Shown in pieces: positions 1 to 7,505 of a stretch of DNA of 54,469 nt. The stretch covers positions 1 through 54,469 of the forward strand of contig NZ_BPET01000041.1 of assembly GCF_019654915.1 (NCBI RefSeq), given 5' to 3'. The notes under the pieces were generated by a model. It saw only the letters and a list, made by a program, of their open reading frames with translations. It ran no database searches and had not been told where the DNA came from. Positions within the stretch are counted from its first letter, which is position 1, and each line of letters opens with the position of its first letter. Source of the stretch: Shewanella sp. MBTL60-007 (GTDB lineage Bacteria; Pseudomonadota; Gammaproteobacteria; Enterobacterales; Shewanellaceae). The position numbers were made by a program, and so were the translations under genes.

Positions 1-210
1 CTCATCAGTTATTTTACTTTTATAAGGAGGAACTTCAGTCTCTATTTTAAATTCCTTGTCAGAGGATTTAAACATAAGAGATGTAACTCTAGATAAAAGG
101 TCTGAAATGGGTTTTTTAAAGAAAATGAGTGCAAAAAAAACTAACAGTGCAGTCATATTATTGTCTAGGACTGTGATAATGCTATCGATAAAACCATTTT
201 CATCCGTCAT
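1..210 (-). CDS. Partial CDS, 5' end of an unknown single-TM protein
   Basis: The minus strand reads open from an ATG at 208-210 to the left edge, giving 70 codons without a stop; the rest of the gene lies outside the window. After a short acidic N-terminus (MTDENGFIDSI) a hydrophobic stretch at about residues 19-31 (MTALLVFFALIFF) looks like one membrane anchor, followed by a basic segment and a Lys/Glu-rich cytoplasmic-looking tail. In-frame ATGs at 234 and 249 could give an N-terminus up to 13 residues longer. None has a clear ribosome binding site, so the start is uncertain. I do not recognise the family. It sits beside a decayed phage gene and a recombinase and may be cargo of that element. 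No function is assigned. Confidence 0.5.
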   Translation of the reverse strand, partial: MTDENGFIDSIITVLDNNMTALLVFFALIFFKKPISDLLSRVTSLMFKSSDKEFKIETEVPPYKSKITDE

Positions 211-308
211 GTGAAGCCCATTGTGAATAATCATTAATTTTCGATGCATTATACAGTTTTTCAAATAATGTGTAAGTTTTACATGCTGTTACCTATATGA
301 TACGAGTA

Positions 309-915
309 TCATTTACATAAATTCCCCTTCCTCACTTTTCCCGTCACATCATCCCGCTCAACAAAATCTAACGGCTTTAGCCCTGTCACTTCTGACACAT
401 GCACATCTAGCTCTTTGGCGACCATCTTTCGGTCATCGGCGCGCTTGAGTCGCCCCGTTCTGAATAGGGTCGCATTACCAATGGCGGTTTTATCTGATTC
501 GGCTGGTCGTTGAGTTAATGCAAAAATGGATGATAAACCACGAGCGCGGCCTTTACGGATAAGTTGCCCCCACCAGTATGGTGCTTTACTTGGGCTGGTA
601 ACATCTGCGGTTTCTTCGGCAACAACGGCAGCATTGCACACTTGGTAAAGGGATAAAAGCGAACGCGCAGCGCGCCCAAAACTCAAACATGGTTTTACTA
701 TCAGAGACAAAGCGCACTTTTAGCCCCGCCTTGGGGATAGCGTTTAAGCAGATCGGCCAACTCTTTTGGATTGGTAATACGTACATCGGCAATATCGCCC
801 TATTCATCAACTGGATCCCAGATAATAAGCCGTTTGGGTTTGAGCTATTTCAGCTCCGCCTTTACGTAACTGGAATTTCCAGAACCATAAGCTTGTACAA
901 CACTTCAATGGACAT
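309..915 (-). pseudogene. Degraded packaging-type ATPase (FtsK/HerA, A32-like) of a tailless phage
   Basis: Pieces of one P-loop ATPase can be joined only across several lesions. The likely start is the ATG at 913-915 (MSIEV); a frame change then leads to a Walker A-like AYGSGNSSYVK in which the catalytic Lys is Asn. Two in-frame TAG codons follow (845-847 and 800-802), the second inside a Walker B-like IIWDPVDE block. A second frameshift near 715 and a third near 640 lead into the longest open piece (SPSKAPYWWGQLIRKGRARG, then FALTQRPAESDKTAIGNAT), ending at 309-311. The order Walker A, IIWDPxDE, WGxLIRKGRxRG, TQRPxExDK resembles genome-packaging ATPases of membrane-containing tailless dsDNA phages (corticovirus/PM2 type). 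That assignment is from memory of motifs, and a Zot-like filamentous phage ATPase is the alternative. The gene is certainly non-functional as read. Confidence 0.75.
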
Positions 916-1001
916 GTTTAAAAGAGCTTATAAGCCTTGAAACATAGCCTGCTGCATAACTTTCATTCGTTTTATTTGGGGCTAAGCCTAATTGGTGATA
1001 A

Positions 1002-1027
1002 CCACCTAATGATTTTGATTTAGGTGG
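1002..1027. repeat. Inverted repeat just 3' of the recombinase gene
   Basis: CCACCTAA at 1002-1009 pairs perfectly with TTAGGTGG at 1020-1027 across a 10-nt loop, 11 bp beyond the recombinase stop codon. There is no U-run, so it is at best a weak terminator; a recombination-related site is possible but unproven. Confidence 0.45.
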
Positions 1028-1038
1028 CTATAGCTCTC

Positions 1039-2331
1039 TTACTCAATCCCCTGCAGATAATCCAAGGGTTTATTCTGGGCACTCTCGTGACGCTCTATCT
1101 GAGTAGTGTGCAGATATTGCGAGGTGGTATCGATACTCTCGTGTCCGGCATCGGCTTGTACGTGGGACAACGGCCGGCCGTTAATATTAATGTCGTGAGT
1201 GATGCCTGTATGGCGAATATTGTGGATACTTAAGCGTCGCATCTGCTGTGCATCTTCAACAAAGCCGTCATTTTCGATACTAATGGCCGCTATTTCGATG
1301 ATCTTATCTACTTCTTCTCGAATTTGACGAATACCTAAATTGGCATTAATGCTTCCGACTTCACGCCCTCGCCCAGGGGCTTTTTGCCGCACAATCAATG
1401 GGTGCTGTTCACCGCTCGATGGTAATGGCGACAGTTTTAAATAGCTCCGATATTGGGTTAATGCATCGAGTAATGCCTTGGATACGGCGACGCTTCTGCT
1501 CTTGCCGCCTTTACTCTTAGGAATATGAAAACTCCAGATCCCAGTCTGTCTGTTTTGCTTAAACTGGCTCATCACAGGTGAGTAACCTGCCCTAGCTGAA
1601 ACCTCTGAGACACGCAGGTAACAAGAGTAGATAAGCTTTATCAAAAACAAGCTACGCTGGTGCAATTCTGGTTGGGCTTTAGCTAATTTCTCTACCGTTG
1701 AAACGATGTAAGACCACTGTAACTCGGTGAAGGCTAATTGATTATCATCATCTGTGTTGAGCCTGTATTTTTGTCTTGAAGAGAATCGGCTCTTATTAAG
1801 CCACATCTGCGCGGGATTTTTTTCGCAGAAATCTTCCCCCATCAAGTAACTATAAAAGCTAGATAAGATCGCGACTTTCGTCTTTAGTGCACTATCACTC
1901 AACACATAAGGCAACGTTTTGCCATCCACTTTCTTGCCTCGAAACGGCAGCCAACTTGGATTGGGGGTACGTTCGCCCGTCGCTTTGTCTTGCTTAAATT
2001 GGGCAACATTGAAATAACCGATAAGCTCACTGGGGGGCTGTTTACAATACTCTATATATAGGCCGACTTCTCGGCGCCCAACTGTACTGACGTTGAGCTT
2101 TATGACGTCAAAGCACCAGTGCAGGAACGTAGTTAACTCGCTTCGGTAGGCTTTGTAGTTATTCTCATTGTATTTCTGCTCAAACAGCCAGTCGCTGGCG
2201 TGCTCAAACACAAGGCCAGCTTCATCGAGTTCGCCAAGACTTAATTGGGTGATATGTTGATTGACTAATGGATTGCCAATTTGAATAAAATCGATGGAAT
2301 CAAAAAGTGGAATAACCGGAGGTAACTGCAT
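1039..2331 (-). CDS. Tyrosine recombinase / phage-type integrase
   Basis: This 430-residue protein has the catalytic constellation of tyrosine recombinases: Arg240 in YLRVSEV, a beta-hairpin Lys at 274 or 277 (KSKGGKSR), His370-x-x-Arg373 (HNIRHTG), His397 (AGHESI) and nucleophile Tyr406 (TTSQYLHT). The N-terminal ~200 residues form a core-binding region. The frame is intact, so the enzyme could be active, unlike the ATPase relic downstream. Its start is an ATG at 2329-2331 without a good Shine-Dalgarno sequence. Context suggests it mobilised the element whose remains lie at 1-2.7 kb, since integrases usually lie at one end of such elements. No clear direct-repeat attachment sites were found. 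It could instead belong to a site-specific inversion or dimer-resolution group, but it is longer than XerC/XerD. Confidence 0.9.
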   Translation of the reverse strand: MQLPPVIPLFDSIDFIQIGNPLVNQHITQLSLGELDEAGLVFEHASDWLFEQKYNENNYKAYRSELTTFLHWCFDVIKLNVSTVGRREVGLYIEYCKQPPSELIGYFNVAQFKQDKATGERTPNPSWLPFRGKKVDGKTLPYVLSDSALKTKVAILSSFYSYLMGEDFCEKNPAQMWLNKSRFSSRQKYRLNTDDDNQLAFTELQWSYIVSTVEKLAKAQPELHQRSLFLIKLIYSCYLRVSEVSARAGYSPVMSQFKQNRQTGIWSFHIPKSKGGKSRSVAVSKALLDALTQYRSYLKLSPLPSSGEQHPLIVRQKAPGRGREVGSINANLGIRQIREEVDKIIEIAAISIENDGFVEDAQQMRRLSIHNIRHTGITHDININGRPLSHVQADAGHESIDTTSQYLHTTQIERHESAQNKPLDYLQGIE

Positions 2332-2416
2332 AGAGAGAAAAGTATTAAGGTCGATATGACTATACTAATCAGTAAGGTTAAAAAGCGGTATCGTTAATTA
2401 ACCTTATGGGATTGTT

Positions 2417-2689
2417 TTACCGATTAATAACCGATATTGCCTCATTAACTGACTCTTGGCTTTGTTTTTTGTATTGGCAGTGACTTTGGTATTGGCTTTG
2501 GCACTCTTGTTGACACTGTTTGTCACAATGAATGCGTTTCTGACAGCTCCAAAGACACAGTTGCCATACCGCTTGCTTGGTCTCGGAGTCTAAACAGTTA
2601 AAGTCTGCGGCACAAAGTAAGCCTTGTGAAATCAGTTGAGCTAGTTTTTGTTCTGAAATTCGAATATTTAATTGCTTGTTGGCACTCAT
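2417..2689 (-). CDS. Small cysteine-rich hypothetical protein
   Basis: I chose the ATG at 2687-2689 (90 residues), because it follows a strong purine-rich ribosome site (AAGGGAAGGG); an upstream in-frame ATG at 2740 lacks one. The N-terminal half (LNIRISEQKLAQLISQGLL) reads as an ordered helical domain. Eight cysteines follow at 26, 32, 45, 49, 55, 59, 63 and 71. Those from 45 to 63 form CxxxC steps, which would put Cys on one face of a helix. The C-terminal third is Gln/Ser-rich. Metal binding is conceivable but not shown. I do not recognise the family. It is co-oriented with the recombinase downstream (85 bp gap) and may belong to the same accessory element or to the neighbouring chromosome. 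Confidence 0.6.
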   Translation of the reverse strand: MSANKQLNIRISEQKLAQLISQGLLCAADFNCLDSETKQAVWQLCLWSCQKRIHCDKQCQQECQSQYQSHCQYKKQSQESVNEAISVINR

Positions 2690-2773
2690 AATCCCTTCCC
2701 TTACCAATAATGACCCTATCAATTTCTTAGCTATCGACATCGCGATATTTTTTACTTAGCTAAGTTTAACAAC

Positions 2774-2802
2774 GCAACTAGATGATAATAATTATCAGTT
2801 GC
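2774..2802. promoter_or_regulatory. Candidate operator / inverted repeat, AT-rich core
   Basis: GATAAT-A-ATTATC (2784-2796) is a perfect palindrome flanked by GCAACT (2774-2779) and AGTTGC (2797-2802), with four extra bases in the left arm. It lies about 85 bp upstream of the cysteine-rich protein start. The core resembles a Fur half-site arrangement but is shorter than a full Fur box. Confidence 0.35.
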
Positions 2803-2878
2803 ATTGTCGAGTCATTTGGATTCGTTTGTAGGAATATCGGCCTACTCACCGGTTCGCTATAAGATCAATTCCTACGGC

Positions 2879-3343
2879 TTATCCCGGGTTATCGGCGAGG
2901 AAGTCGAAGTTGGTAAAGTGTTCAATGCCATCGAGTTCATAGCTTACAACGGCGCTCCAAACCATATAGTTACTACTGCATGAACCGTATATTAAGGTTC
3001 CCTTATGGTTGTTTTCGTCTATTTGGGTGAGTTTTACCGGAATAACGCCCATAAACATATCTCTCCCCTGAACTTTAACCTTTATATTACTCAGCGGCTG
3101 AGAAGTTTGGATTGAAAGCTGCAAAGGCCGCTCACTGGGGGTTTGCCATGGGGTAATAGTTAACTGGATCTCTACATCGGCTACACTTTGAGCACAAGGA
3201 CCAGACTTGAAATTACAAAGGCTCGGATCCACTGCCCTAGAGGCTTGCGGCTCATGTTGACTAGGCTCGCAACCCAGTAAGAATGTGCCCAATAATATGC
3301 TGCACGCAAGACATAATACTGCTGGTTTGTGAGCAACTTGCAC
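2879..3343 (-). CDS. Putative periplasmic lipoprotein, divergent from ccoN
   Basis: The chosen start is the GTG at 3341-3343 (154 residues), which has AAAAGG nine bases upstream and gives a normal-length lipoprotein signal (VLCLACSILLGTFLLGC, lipobox LLGC). An ATG at 3376 would add 11 residues with a poorer ribosome site. The mature part contains two cysteine-containing motifs (CNFKSGPCAQ and YGSCSSNYMVW) and a beta-rich pattern around GRDMFMGVIPVKL, which faintly recalls YtkA/FixH-type Ig-like domains of copper/oxidase assembly proteins. That resemblance is an inference. It is divergent from the cbb3 operon and shares its intergenic region with Fnr-type boxes, so a role near cytochrome oxidase is plausible but unproven. 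Confidence 0.7.
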   Translation of the reverse strand: MQVAHKPAVLCLACSILLGTFLLGCEPSQHEPQASRAVDPSLCNFKSGPCAQSVADVEIQLTITPWQTPSERPLQLSIQTSQPLSNIKVKVQGRDMFMGVIPVKLTQIDENNHKGTLIYGSCSSNYMVWSAVVSYELDGIEHFTNFDFLADNPG

Positions 3344-3389
3344 GTTAATTAACCTTTTGATTAGAAGTGTTAACATTCTAGTGAGTACT

Positions 3390-3403
3390 TTGATCTAGAT
3401 CAA
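3390..3403. promoter_or_regulatory. Perfect Fnr/EtrA box
   Basis: TTGATCTAGATCAA matches the Fnr consensus TTGAT-N4-ATCAA at every defined position. It lies in the divergent intergenic region between the lipoprotein gene and ccoN, whose regulator etrA is about 7 kb away in the same cluster. Anaerobic or microaerobic control of ccoN, and possibly of the divergent gene, is inferred. Confidence 0.8.
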
Positions 3404-3432
3404 CTTATCAAGGGGCTTAATTCCTATCTTTT

Positions 3433-3446
3433 TTGATATAGCTCAA
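3433..3446. promoter_or_regulatory. Second Fnr/EtrA-like box
   Basis: TTGATATAGCTCAA differs from the Fnr consensus at one position. Its centre lies 43 bp from that of the perfect box, i.e. about four helical turns. If this is a class II site, transcription of ccoN would begin near 3481, about 120 bp before the start codon. Confidence 0.6.
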
Positions 3447-3603
3447 GTATCATGGCCATGCCTTGCGTTACATCATGAAATGTAAGGTTACACATTGACA
3501 CAGAAGCTAAGTTTCCGATAGGAGACATGATTTGTCGTCATATAAACGGGTAGAGTTTTACTCTACACAATAATAAGTATAAGTAATAAGCAGTGGAAGC
3601 AAT

Positions 3604-5040
3604 ATGATGAACCATTCCCAGCCTCAAGGCGCTGATTACAACTACACCATCGTCCGTCAATTCGCTCTAACTACCGTGTTATGGGGAATTGTTGGGATGT
3701 CGGTAGGTGTACTAATTGCAGCGCAGTTAATCTGGCCGCAGCTAAACTTTGAAACTTCATGGTTAACGTATAGTCGTCTAAGACCACTACATACGAACGC
3801 CGTGATTTTCGCGTTTGGTACCTCAGCCCTTTTCGCCACATCCTATTATATCGTTCAACGCACCTGTCAAACTCGACTATTTGCGCCTAAGTTAGCCGCA
3901 TTTACGTTCTGGGGTTGGCAAGCCATCATTCTATCAGCCGCAATCAGTTTACCGCTTGGTATCACCAGTGGTAAGGAATACGCTGAGCTAGAATGGCCAA
4001 TCGATATCGCCATTACCATTGTATGGGTCTCCTATGCTGTGGTTTTCTTCGGCACTATCATGAAACGAGCAACGTCGCATATTTATGTGGCTAACTGGTT
4101 CTTTGGCGCGTTTATCATCACGGTTGCCGTACTTCACATAGTTAACTCTATGGCTGTACCGTTGACTATGACCAAGTCGTACTCACTCTATAGTGGTGCA
4201 GTCGATGCTATGGTCCAGTGGTGGTATGGTCATAACGCCGTAGGCTTCCTGCTTACTGCAGGTTTCTTAGGTATGATGTACTACTTCGTACCTAAGCAAG
4301 CTGGCCGCCCAGTTTACTCGTACCGTCTATCTATTGTTCACTTCTGGGCATTAGTTGCTTTGTATATCTGGGCTGGTCCTCACCACCTACACTACACAGC
4401 ACTTCCAGACTGGACTCAGTCGCTTGGTATGGTGATGTCTCTAATCCTATTCGCTCCGTCTTGGGGTGGTATGATTAACGGTATCATGACCCTATCTGGT
4501 GCATGGCACAAACTACGTACAGACCCAATTTTGCGTTTCCTTGTTGTTTCATTGTCTTTCTACGGTATGTCTACCTTCGAAGGCCCAATGATGGCAATTA
4601 AGACGGTTAACGCTCTATCTCACTACACTGACTGGACTGTTGGACACGTTCACTCAGGTGCATTGGGCTGGGTTGCTATGGTTTCAATTGGTTCGCTTTA
4701 CCACTTGATCCCTGTTCTATTCGGCCACGGCCGCATGTACAGCACAAACCTAATTAACGTTCACTTCTGGTTAGCAACAATCGGTACTGTTCTTTATATC
4801 GTTTCAATGTGGATCTCTGGTGTTATGCAGGGTCTTATGTGGCGTGCAGTTAACTCTGACGGTACATTGACTTACAGCTTTGTTGAAAGCTTAGAAGCGT
4901 CATACCCGTTCTACTTTGTACGATTCCTAGGTGGTGTATTCTTCCTTGCAGGTATGTTCTTAATGGCATACAACGTATTCCGTACTGTTAAGGCCCCTAA
5001 AGATTCTTTGCCAGCAATTGCTGAAGCAAAAGCAGCTTAA
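3604..5040 (+). CDS. ccoN: Cytochrome cbb3 oxidase subunit I
   Basis: This is the catalytic, multi-spanning heme-copper subunit that reduces O2 with high affinity in the inner membrane. The 478-residue length is usual. Recognisable ligand regions include RPLHTNAVIF (low-spin heme His), WWYGHNAVGFL, WAGPHHLHYTALPDW (CuB histidines) and VGHVHSGALGWVAM (heme histidines). Two ATGs in a row (3604 and 3607) follow GTGGAAGC, so either may be used. It heads ccoNOQP, with ccoO 12 bp downstream. Two Fnr-type boxes upstream imply induction under oxygen limitation by EtrA. Confidence 0.98.
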   Translation: MMNHSQPQGADYNYTIVRQFALTTVLWGIVGMSVGVLIAAQLIWPQLNFETSWLTYSRLRPLHTNAVIFAFGTSALFATSYYIVQRTCQTRLFAPKLAAFTFWGWQAIILSAAISLPLGITSGKEYAELEWPIDIAITIVWVSYAVVFFGTIMKRATSHIYVANWFFGAFIITVAVLHIVNSMAVPLTMTKSYSLYSGAVDAMVQWWYGHNAVGFLLTAGFLGMMYYFVPKQAGRPVYSYRLSIVHFWALVALYIWAGPHHLHYTALPDWTQSLGMVMSLILFAPSWGGMINGIMTLSGAWHKLRTDPILRFLVVSLSFYGMSTFEGPMMAIKTVNALSHYTDWTVGHVHSGALGWVAMVSIGSLYHLIPVLFGHGRMYSTNLINVHFWLATIGTVLYIVSMWISGVMQGLMWRAVNSDGTLTYSFVESLEASYPFYFVRFLGGVFFLAGMFLMAYNVFRTVKAPKDSLPAIAEAKAA

Positions 5041-5052
5041 GGAGTAGATACG

Positions 5053-5667
5053 ATGAAATTTAATCATGAGATTGTTGAGAAAAACATCGGTCTATTAGGG
5101 ATCTTCACTGTTATCGCCATCAGCTTTGGTAGCTTGGTTGAGATAACTCCCCTTTTGTTCCAAGAAGACACTACTGAGCCACTAGAAGGTCAAATTCCTT
5201 ATACGGCAATGCAGATAGAGGGTCGTGATATCTATATTCGTGAGGGCTGTTATGGCTGTCACAGCCAGATGATCCGTCCTTTGCGTGCTGAAACTGAGCG
5301 TTATGGCCACTACTCGGTAGCTGGTGAGTCAGTTTGGGATCATCCATTCCAGTGGGGTTCTAAGCGTACCGGTCCTGATCTTGCCCGCGTTGGCGGTCGT
5401 TACAGTGACAAGTGGCATGAGGTTCACCTAATTGACCCTCGCGCTGTGGTACCTCAATCAAATATGCCTGCATACCCTTGGTTAGCTGAGAACATTCTAA
5501 CGGGTGATCTTACTGGTCAGAAGATGCAGATCCTGCAAAACCTTCACCCAACTCATGAGCTGTATACAGCTGAAGAGATTGATGGCGCTAAAGATGCCGT
5601 TAAGGGTAAGACAGAGCTGGATGCATTGGTTGCATATTTGCAGTCACTGGGCCACGCGCTTAAATAA
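5053..5667 (+). CDS. ccoO: Cytochrome cbb3 oxidase subunit II (monoheme c)
   Basis: This 204-residue protein is anchored by an N-terminal membrane helix at about residues 12-30 and carries one c-type heme motif, C66-Y-G-C69-H70, in a periplasmic domain. It passes electrons from CcoP to CcoN. The conserved SQMIRPLRAETERYG and MPAYPWL (probable axial Met) are present. A good ribosome site (AAGGAG) precedes the ATG, and ccoQ follows after 11 bp, consistent with one operon. Confidence 0.98.
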   Translation: MKFNHEIVEKNIGLLGIFTVIAISFGSLVEITPLLFQEDTTEPLEGQIPYTAMQIEGRDIYIREGCYGCHSQMIRPLRAETERYGHYSVAGESVWDHPFQWGSKRTGPDLARVGGRYSDKWHEVHLIDPRAVVPQSNMPAYPWLAENILTGDLTGQKMQILQNLHPTHELYTAEEIDGAKDAVKGKTELDALVAYLQSLGHALK

Positions 5668-5678
5668 GGAGGCAAAAT

Positions 5679-5855
5679 ATGGATTACGGCACATTACGTG
5701 GAATTATTACTATCGTTGTAATGGTGACCTTCATCGGTATATTTGCCTGGGCATATAGCTCTCGTCGTAAGCAACAGTTTGACGATGCAGCTAACCTAGT
5801 TTTCTCTGACGATGAGCAAAACTCGGTTTCGAAGGACTCAGGAGAACAAAAGTGA
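5679..5855 (+). CDS. ccoQ: Cytochrome cbb3 oxidase small subunit CcoQ
   Basis: This is a 58-residue protein, read directly from ATG 5679 after a near-perfect AAGGAGG site. One membrane helix (about residues 9-26, ITIVVMVTFIGIFAWAY) is followed by SSRRKQQFDDAANLVFSDD, the typical CcoQ pattern. CcoQ is a non-catalytic subunit that helps stabilise the oxidase complex. Its stop codon TGA overlaps the ccoP ATG by one base, pointing to translational coupling. Confidence 0.95.
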   Translation: MDYGTLRGIITIVVMVTFIGIFAWAYSSRRKQQFDDAANLVFSDDEQNSVSKDSGEQK

Positions 5856-6811
5856 TGAGTAACTTCTGGAGTATATGGATTATCGTACTCACGGTTGTGG
5901 TAATCATTGGTTGCGTTGTTCTACTACGTGCGTGTTCTAAGAACGACACGGGTGTAGAAGAAGGCAAATCGATGGGTCACAGCTTCGATGGAATTGAAGA
6001 ACTGAACAACCCACTACCTAAGTGGTGGAGTTATATGTTCTATATCACCATCATATTCAGTGTCATCTATCTTGCACTTTACCCAGGTCTTGGTAGCTTT
6101 AAAGGCTTTTTAGGCTGGACGAGTTCTAACCAAAGTGTTCGCACCATTGAAGAGTCGAAGCAAGCAGTTGTTGACGCTCAAAATGAAGGCCGCTGGGTTC
6201 AGTATGACCAAGAAGTCAAGCACGCAGACGAAAAGTTTGGCCCTATCTTCAAGGCCTACGCTGACACGCCATTGGAAGAGTTAGTTAAGAATGAAGAAGC
6301 CCTTAAAGTGGGTGGCCGTCTGTTCTTACAAAACTGTGCCATGTGTCATGGTAGTGACGCCCGAGGTAGTAAAGGCTTCCCTAACCTAACCGACAATGCT
6401 TGGTTATATGGTGGAGAGCTTGAAACGATTAAGACCTCTATTATGGACGGTCGTCACGGTATGATGCCGCCAAAAGGTGGTTTACCGATTGAAGACAGTG
6501 AACTTAAAGGTCTGACTGAATATGTCGTTAAGCTATCTGGTCGCGATCACGACGAAGCGCTTGCTGCTCAAGGCCAAGGTTCGTTCATGAAAGGCTGTTT
6601 CGCCTGTCATGGTATGGATGGCACTGGCAACAAGTTTATGGGCGCCCCTAACCTAACCGACAACGCTTGGGTATATGGTGGTAGCCGTGGTGCTATCGAG
6701 CAGTCAATCAAGAACGGTCGTACTGGTGTGATGCCAGCGTGGAAAGATGTATTAGGTGAAGAAAAAGTTCACGTAATTACAGCTTACGTTTACAGTTTGT
6801 CTGACAAGTAA
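5855..6811 (+). CDS. ccoP: Cytochrome cbb3 oxidase subunit III (diheme c)
   Basis: I take the ATG at 5855 (318 residues), which overlaps the ccoQ stop, rather than the GTG at 5852. Two N-terminal membrane helices flank the conserved SFDGIEELNNPLPKWW segment. Two heme c motifs follow: CAMCHG (Cys161, Cys164, His165) and CFACHG (Cys248, Cys251, His252), each followed by a near-repeat NLTDNAWLYGG or NLTDNAWVYGG, showing the internal duplication of cytochrome c domains. It accepts electrons from soluble cytochrome c or the bc1 complex. A strong terminator follows at 6843, ending the structural operon. Confidence 0.98.
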   Translation: MSNFWSIWIIVLTVVVIIGCVVLLRACSKNDTGVEEGKSMGHSFDGIEELNNPLPKWWSYMFYITIIFSVIYLALYPGLGSFKGFLGWTSSNQSVRTIEESKQAVVDAQNEGRWVQYDQEVKHADEKFGPIFKAYADTPLEELVKNEEALKVGGRLFLQNCAMCHGSDARGSKGFPNLTDNAWLYGGELETIKTSIMDGRHGMMPPKGGLPIEDSELKGLTEYVVKLSGRDHDEALAAQGQGSFMKGCFACHGMDGTGNKFMGAPNLTDNAWVYGGSRGAIEQSIKNGRTGVMPAWKDVLGEEKVHVITAYVYSLSDK

Positions 6812-6842
6812 TCACACCTAGTTAACACTGAGTGTAATATTA

Positions 6843-6872
6843 AGGCCTCGTAACAACGAGGCCTTTTTTTTA
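6843..6872 (+). terminator. Intrinsic terminator after ccoP
   Basis: AGGCCTCG pairs with CGAGGCCT around a six-base loop, followed by a run of eight or more T. It separates ccoNOQP from fixH. Confidence 0.9.
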
Positions 6873-6959
6873 GGTGCTAAATCACAGTTTTAAAGGTAAA
6901 ATAACTGTTCTTTTTTCCCAAGTTTCTAACAACTATTCTAATAATTATAGGTGATAAAA

Positions 6960-7439
6960 ATGTCTACTCCACAAGCCTGGTATAAGCAGTTCTGGCCTTG
7001 GTTTCTCTTTGGATTACCGCTATGTGCTGTACTCGCGAGTATCAATTTACTGATGATAGCAATAGATACTAAAGACTCGCTGGTCACTGAAGATTATTAC
7101 AAAGAAGGTAAAGGCATTAATATTGACCTTCGCAAGATAAAGCAAGCTAAACAGCTCGGTATGAATTACCTGCTAGAGTTTGATGACGAGTATGTTGAGA
7201 TCTCACAGCAAGGTGGTGAAAAATACCTTGCGGCATTGAGTGTTAGCTTCTTCCACCCAACGCTAGAAGAGCGAGATTTCTCTCAAATAGTGACCGCAGA
7301 TGCAAACGGTATTTACCGCATCGATTTAACTCAAGCTATTGAAGGCCCATGGGAAGTACGTATCGAAGGTTTTGATCAAAGCTGGCGTATTCAGCAGCGT
7401 GTTACTTTGGTTGATGATCAACAGTACTGGTTAAACTGA
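6960..7439 (+). CDS. FixH/CcoH-family cbb3 oxidase assembly protein
   Basis: This 159-residue protein has one N-terminal membrane helix (FWPWFLFGLPLCAVLASINLL region) followed by DSLVTEDYYKEGKGIN, a hallmark of FixH-like proteins, and a small beta-rich periplasmic domain. FixH/CcoH acts in assembly or stability of cbb3 oxidase in the inner membrane. I chose ATG 6960, because the GTG at 6951 is itself part of its ribosome site (AGGTGAT). It lies between ccoP and ccoI as usual. A ccoG/rdxA gene, often found here, is absent from the window. Confidence 0.88.
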   Translation: MSTPQAWYKQFWPWFLFGLPLCAVLASINLLMIAIDTKDSLVTEDYYKEGKGINIDLRKIKQAKQLGMNYLLEFDDEYVEISQQGGEKYLAALSVSFFHPTLEERDFSQIVTADANGIYRIDLTQAIEGPWEVRIEGFDQSWRIQQRVTLVDDQQYWLN

Positions 7440-7505
7440 TCCCTAAGGCTCTTTGCCATTGACGCTAATAAGCTATTAGAAATATAAGAGTAAGAAACTT
7501 ACCGT

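Noticed and set aside
689..940. Open frame of 83 codons on the plus strand
   Set aside because: It is antisense to the ATPase relic, whose protein motifs explain the sequence on the minus strand.
1024..1233. Plus-strand frame of 69 codons
   Set aside because: It is a shadow of the recombinase C-terminus; catalytic motifs are clear on the other strand.
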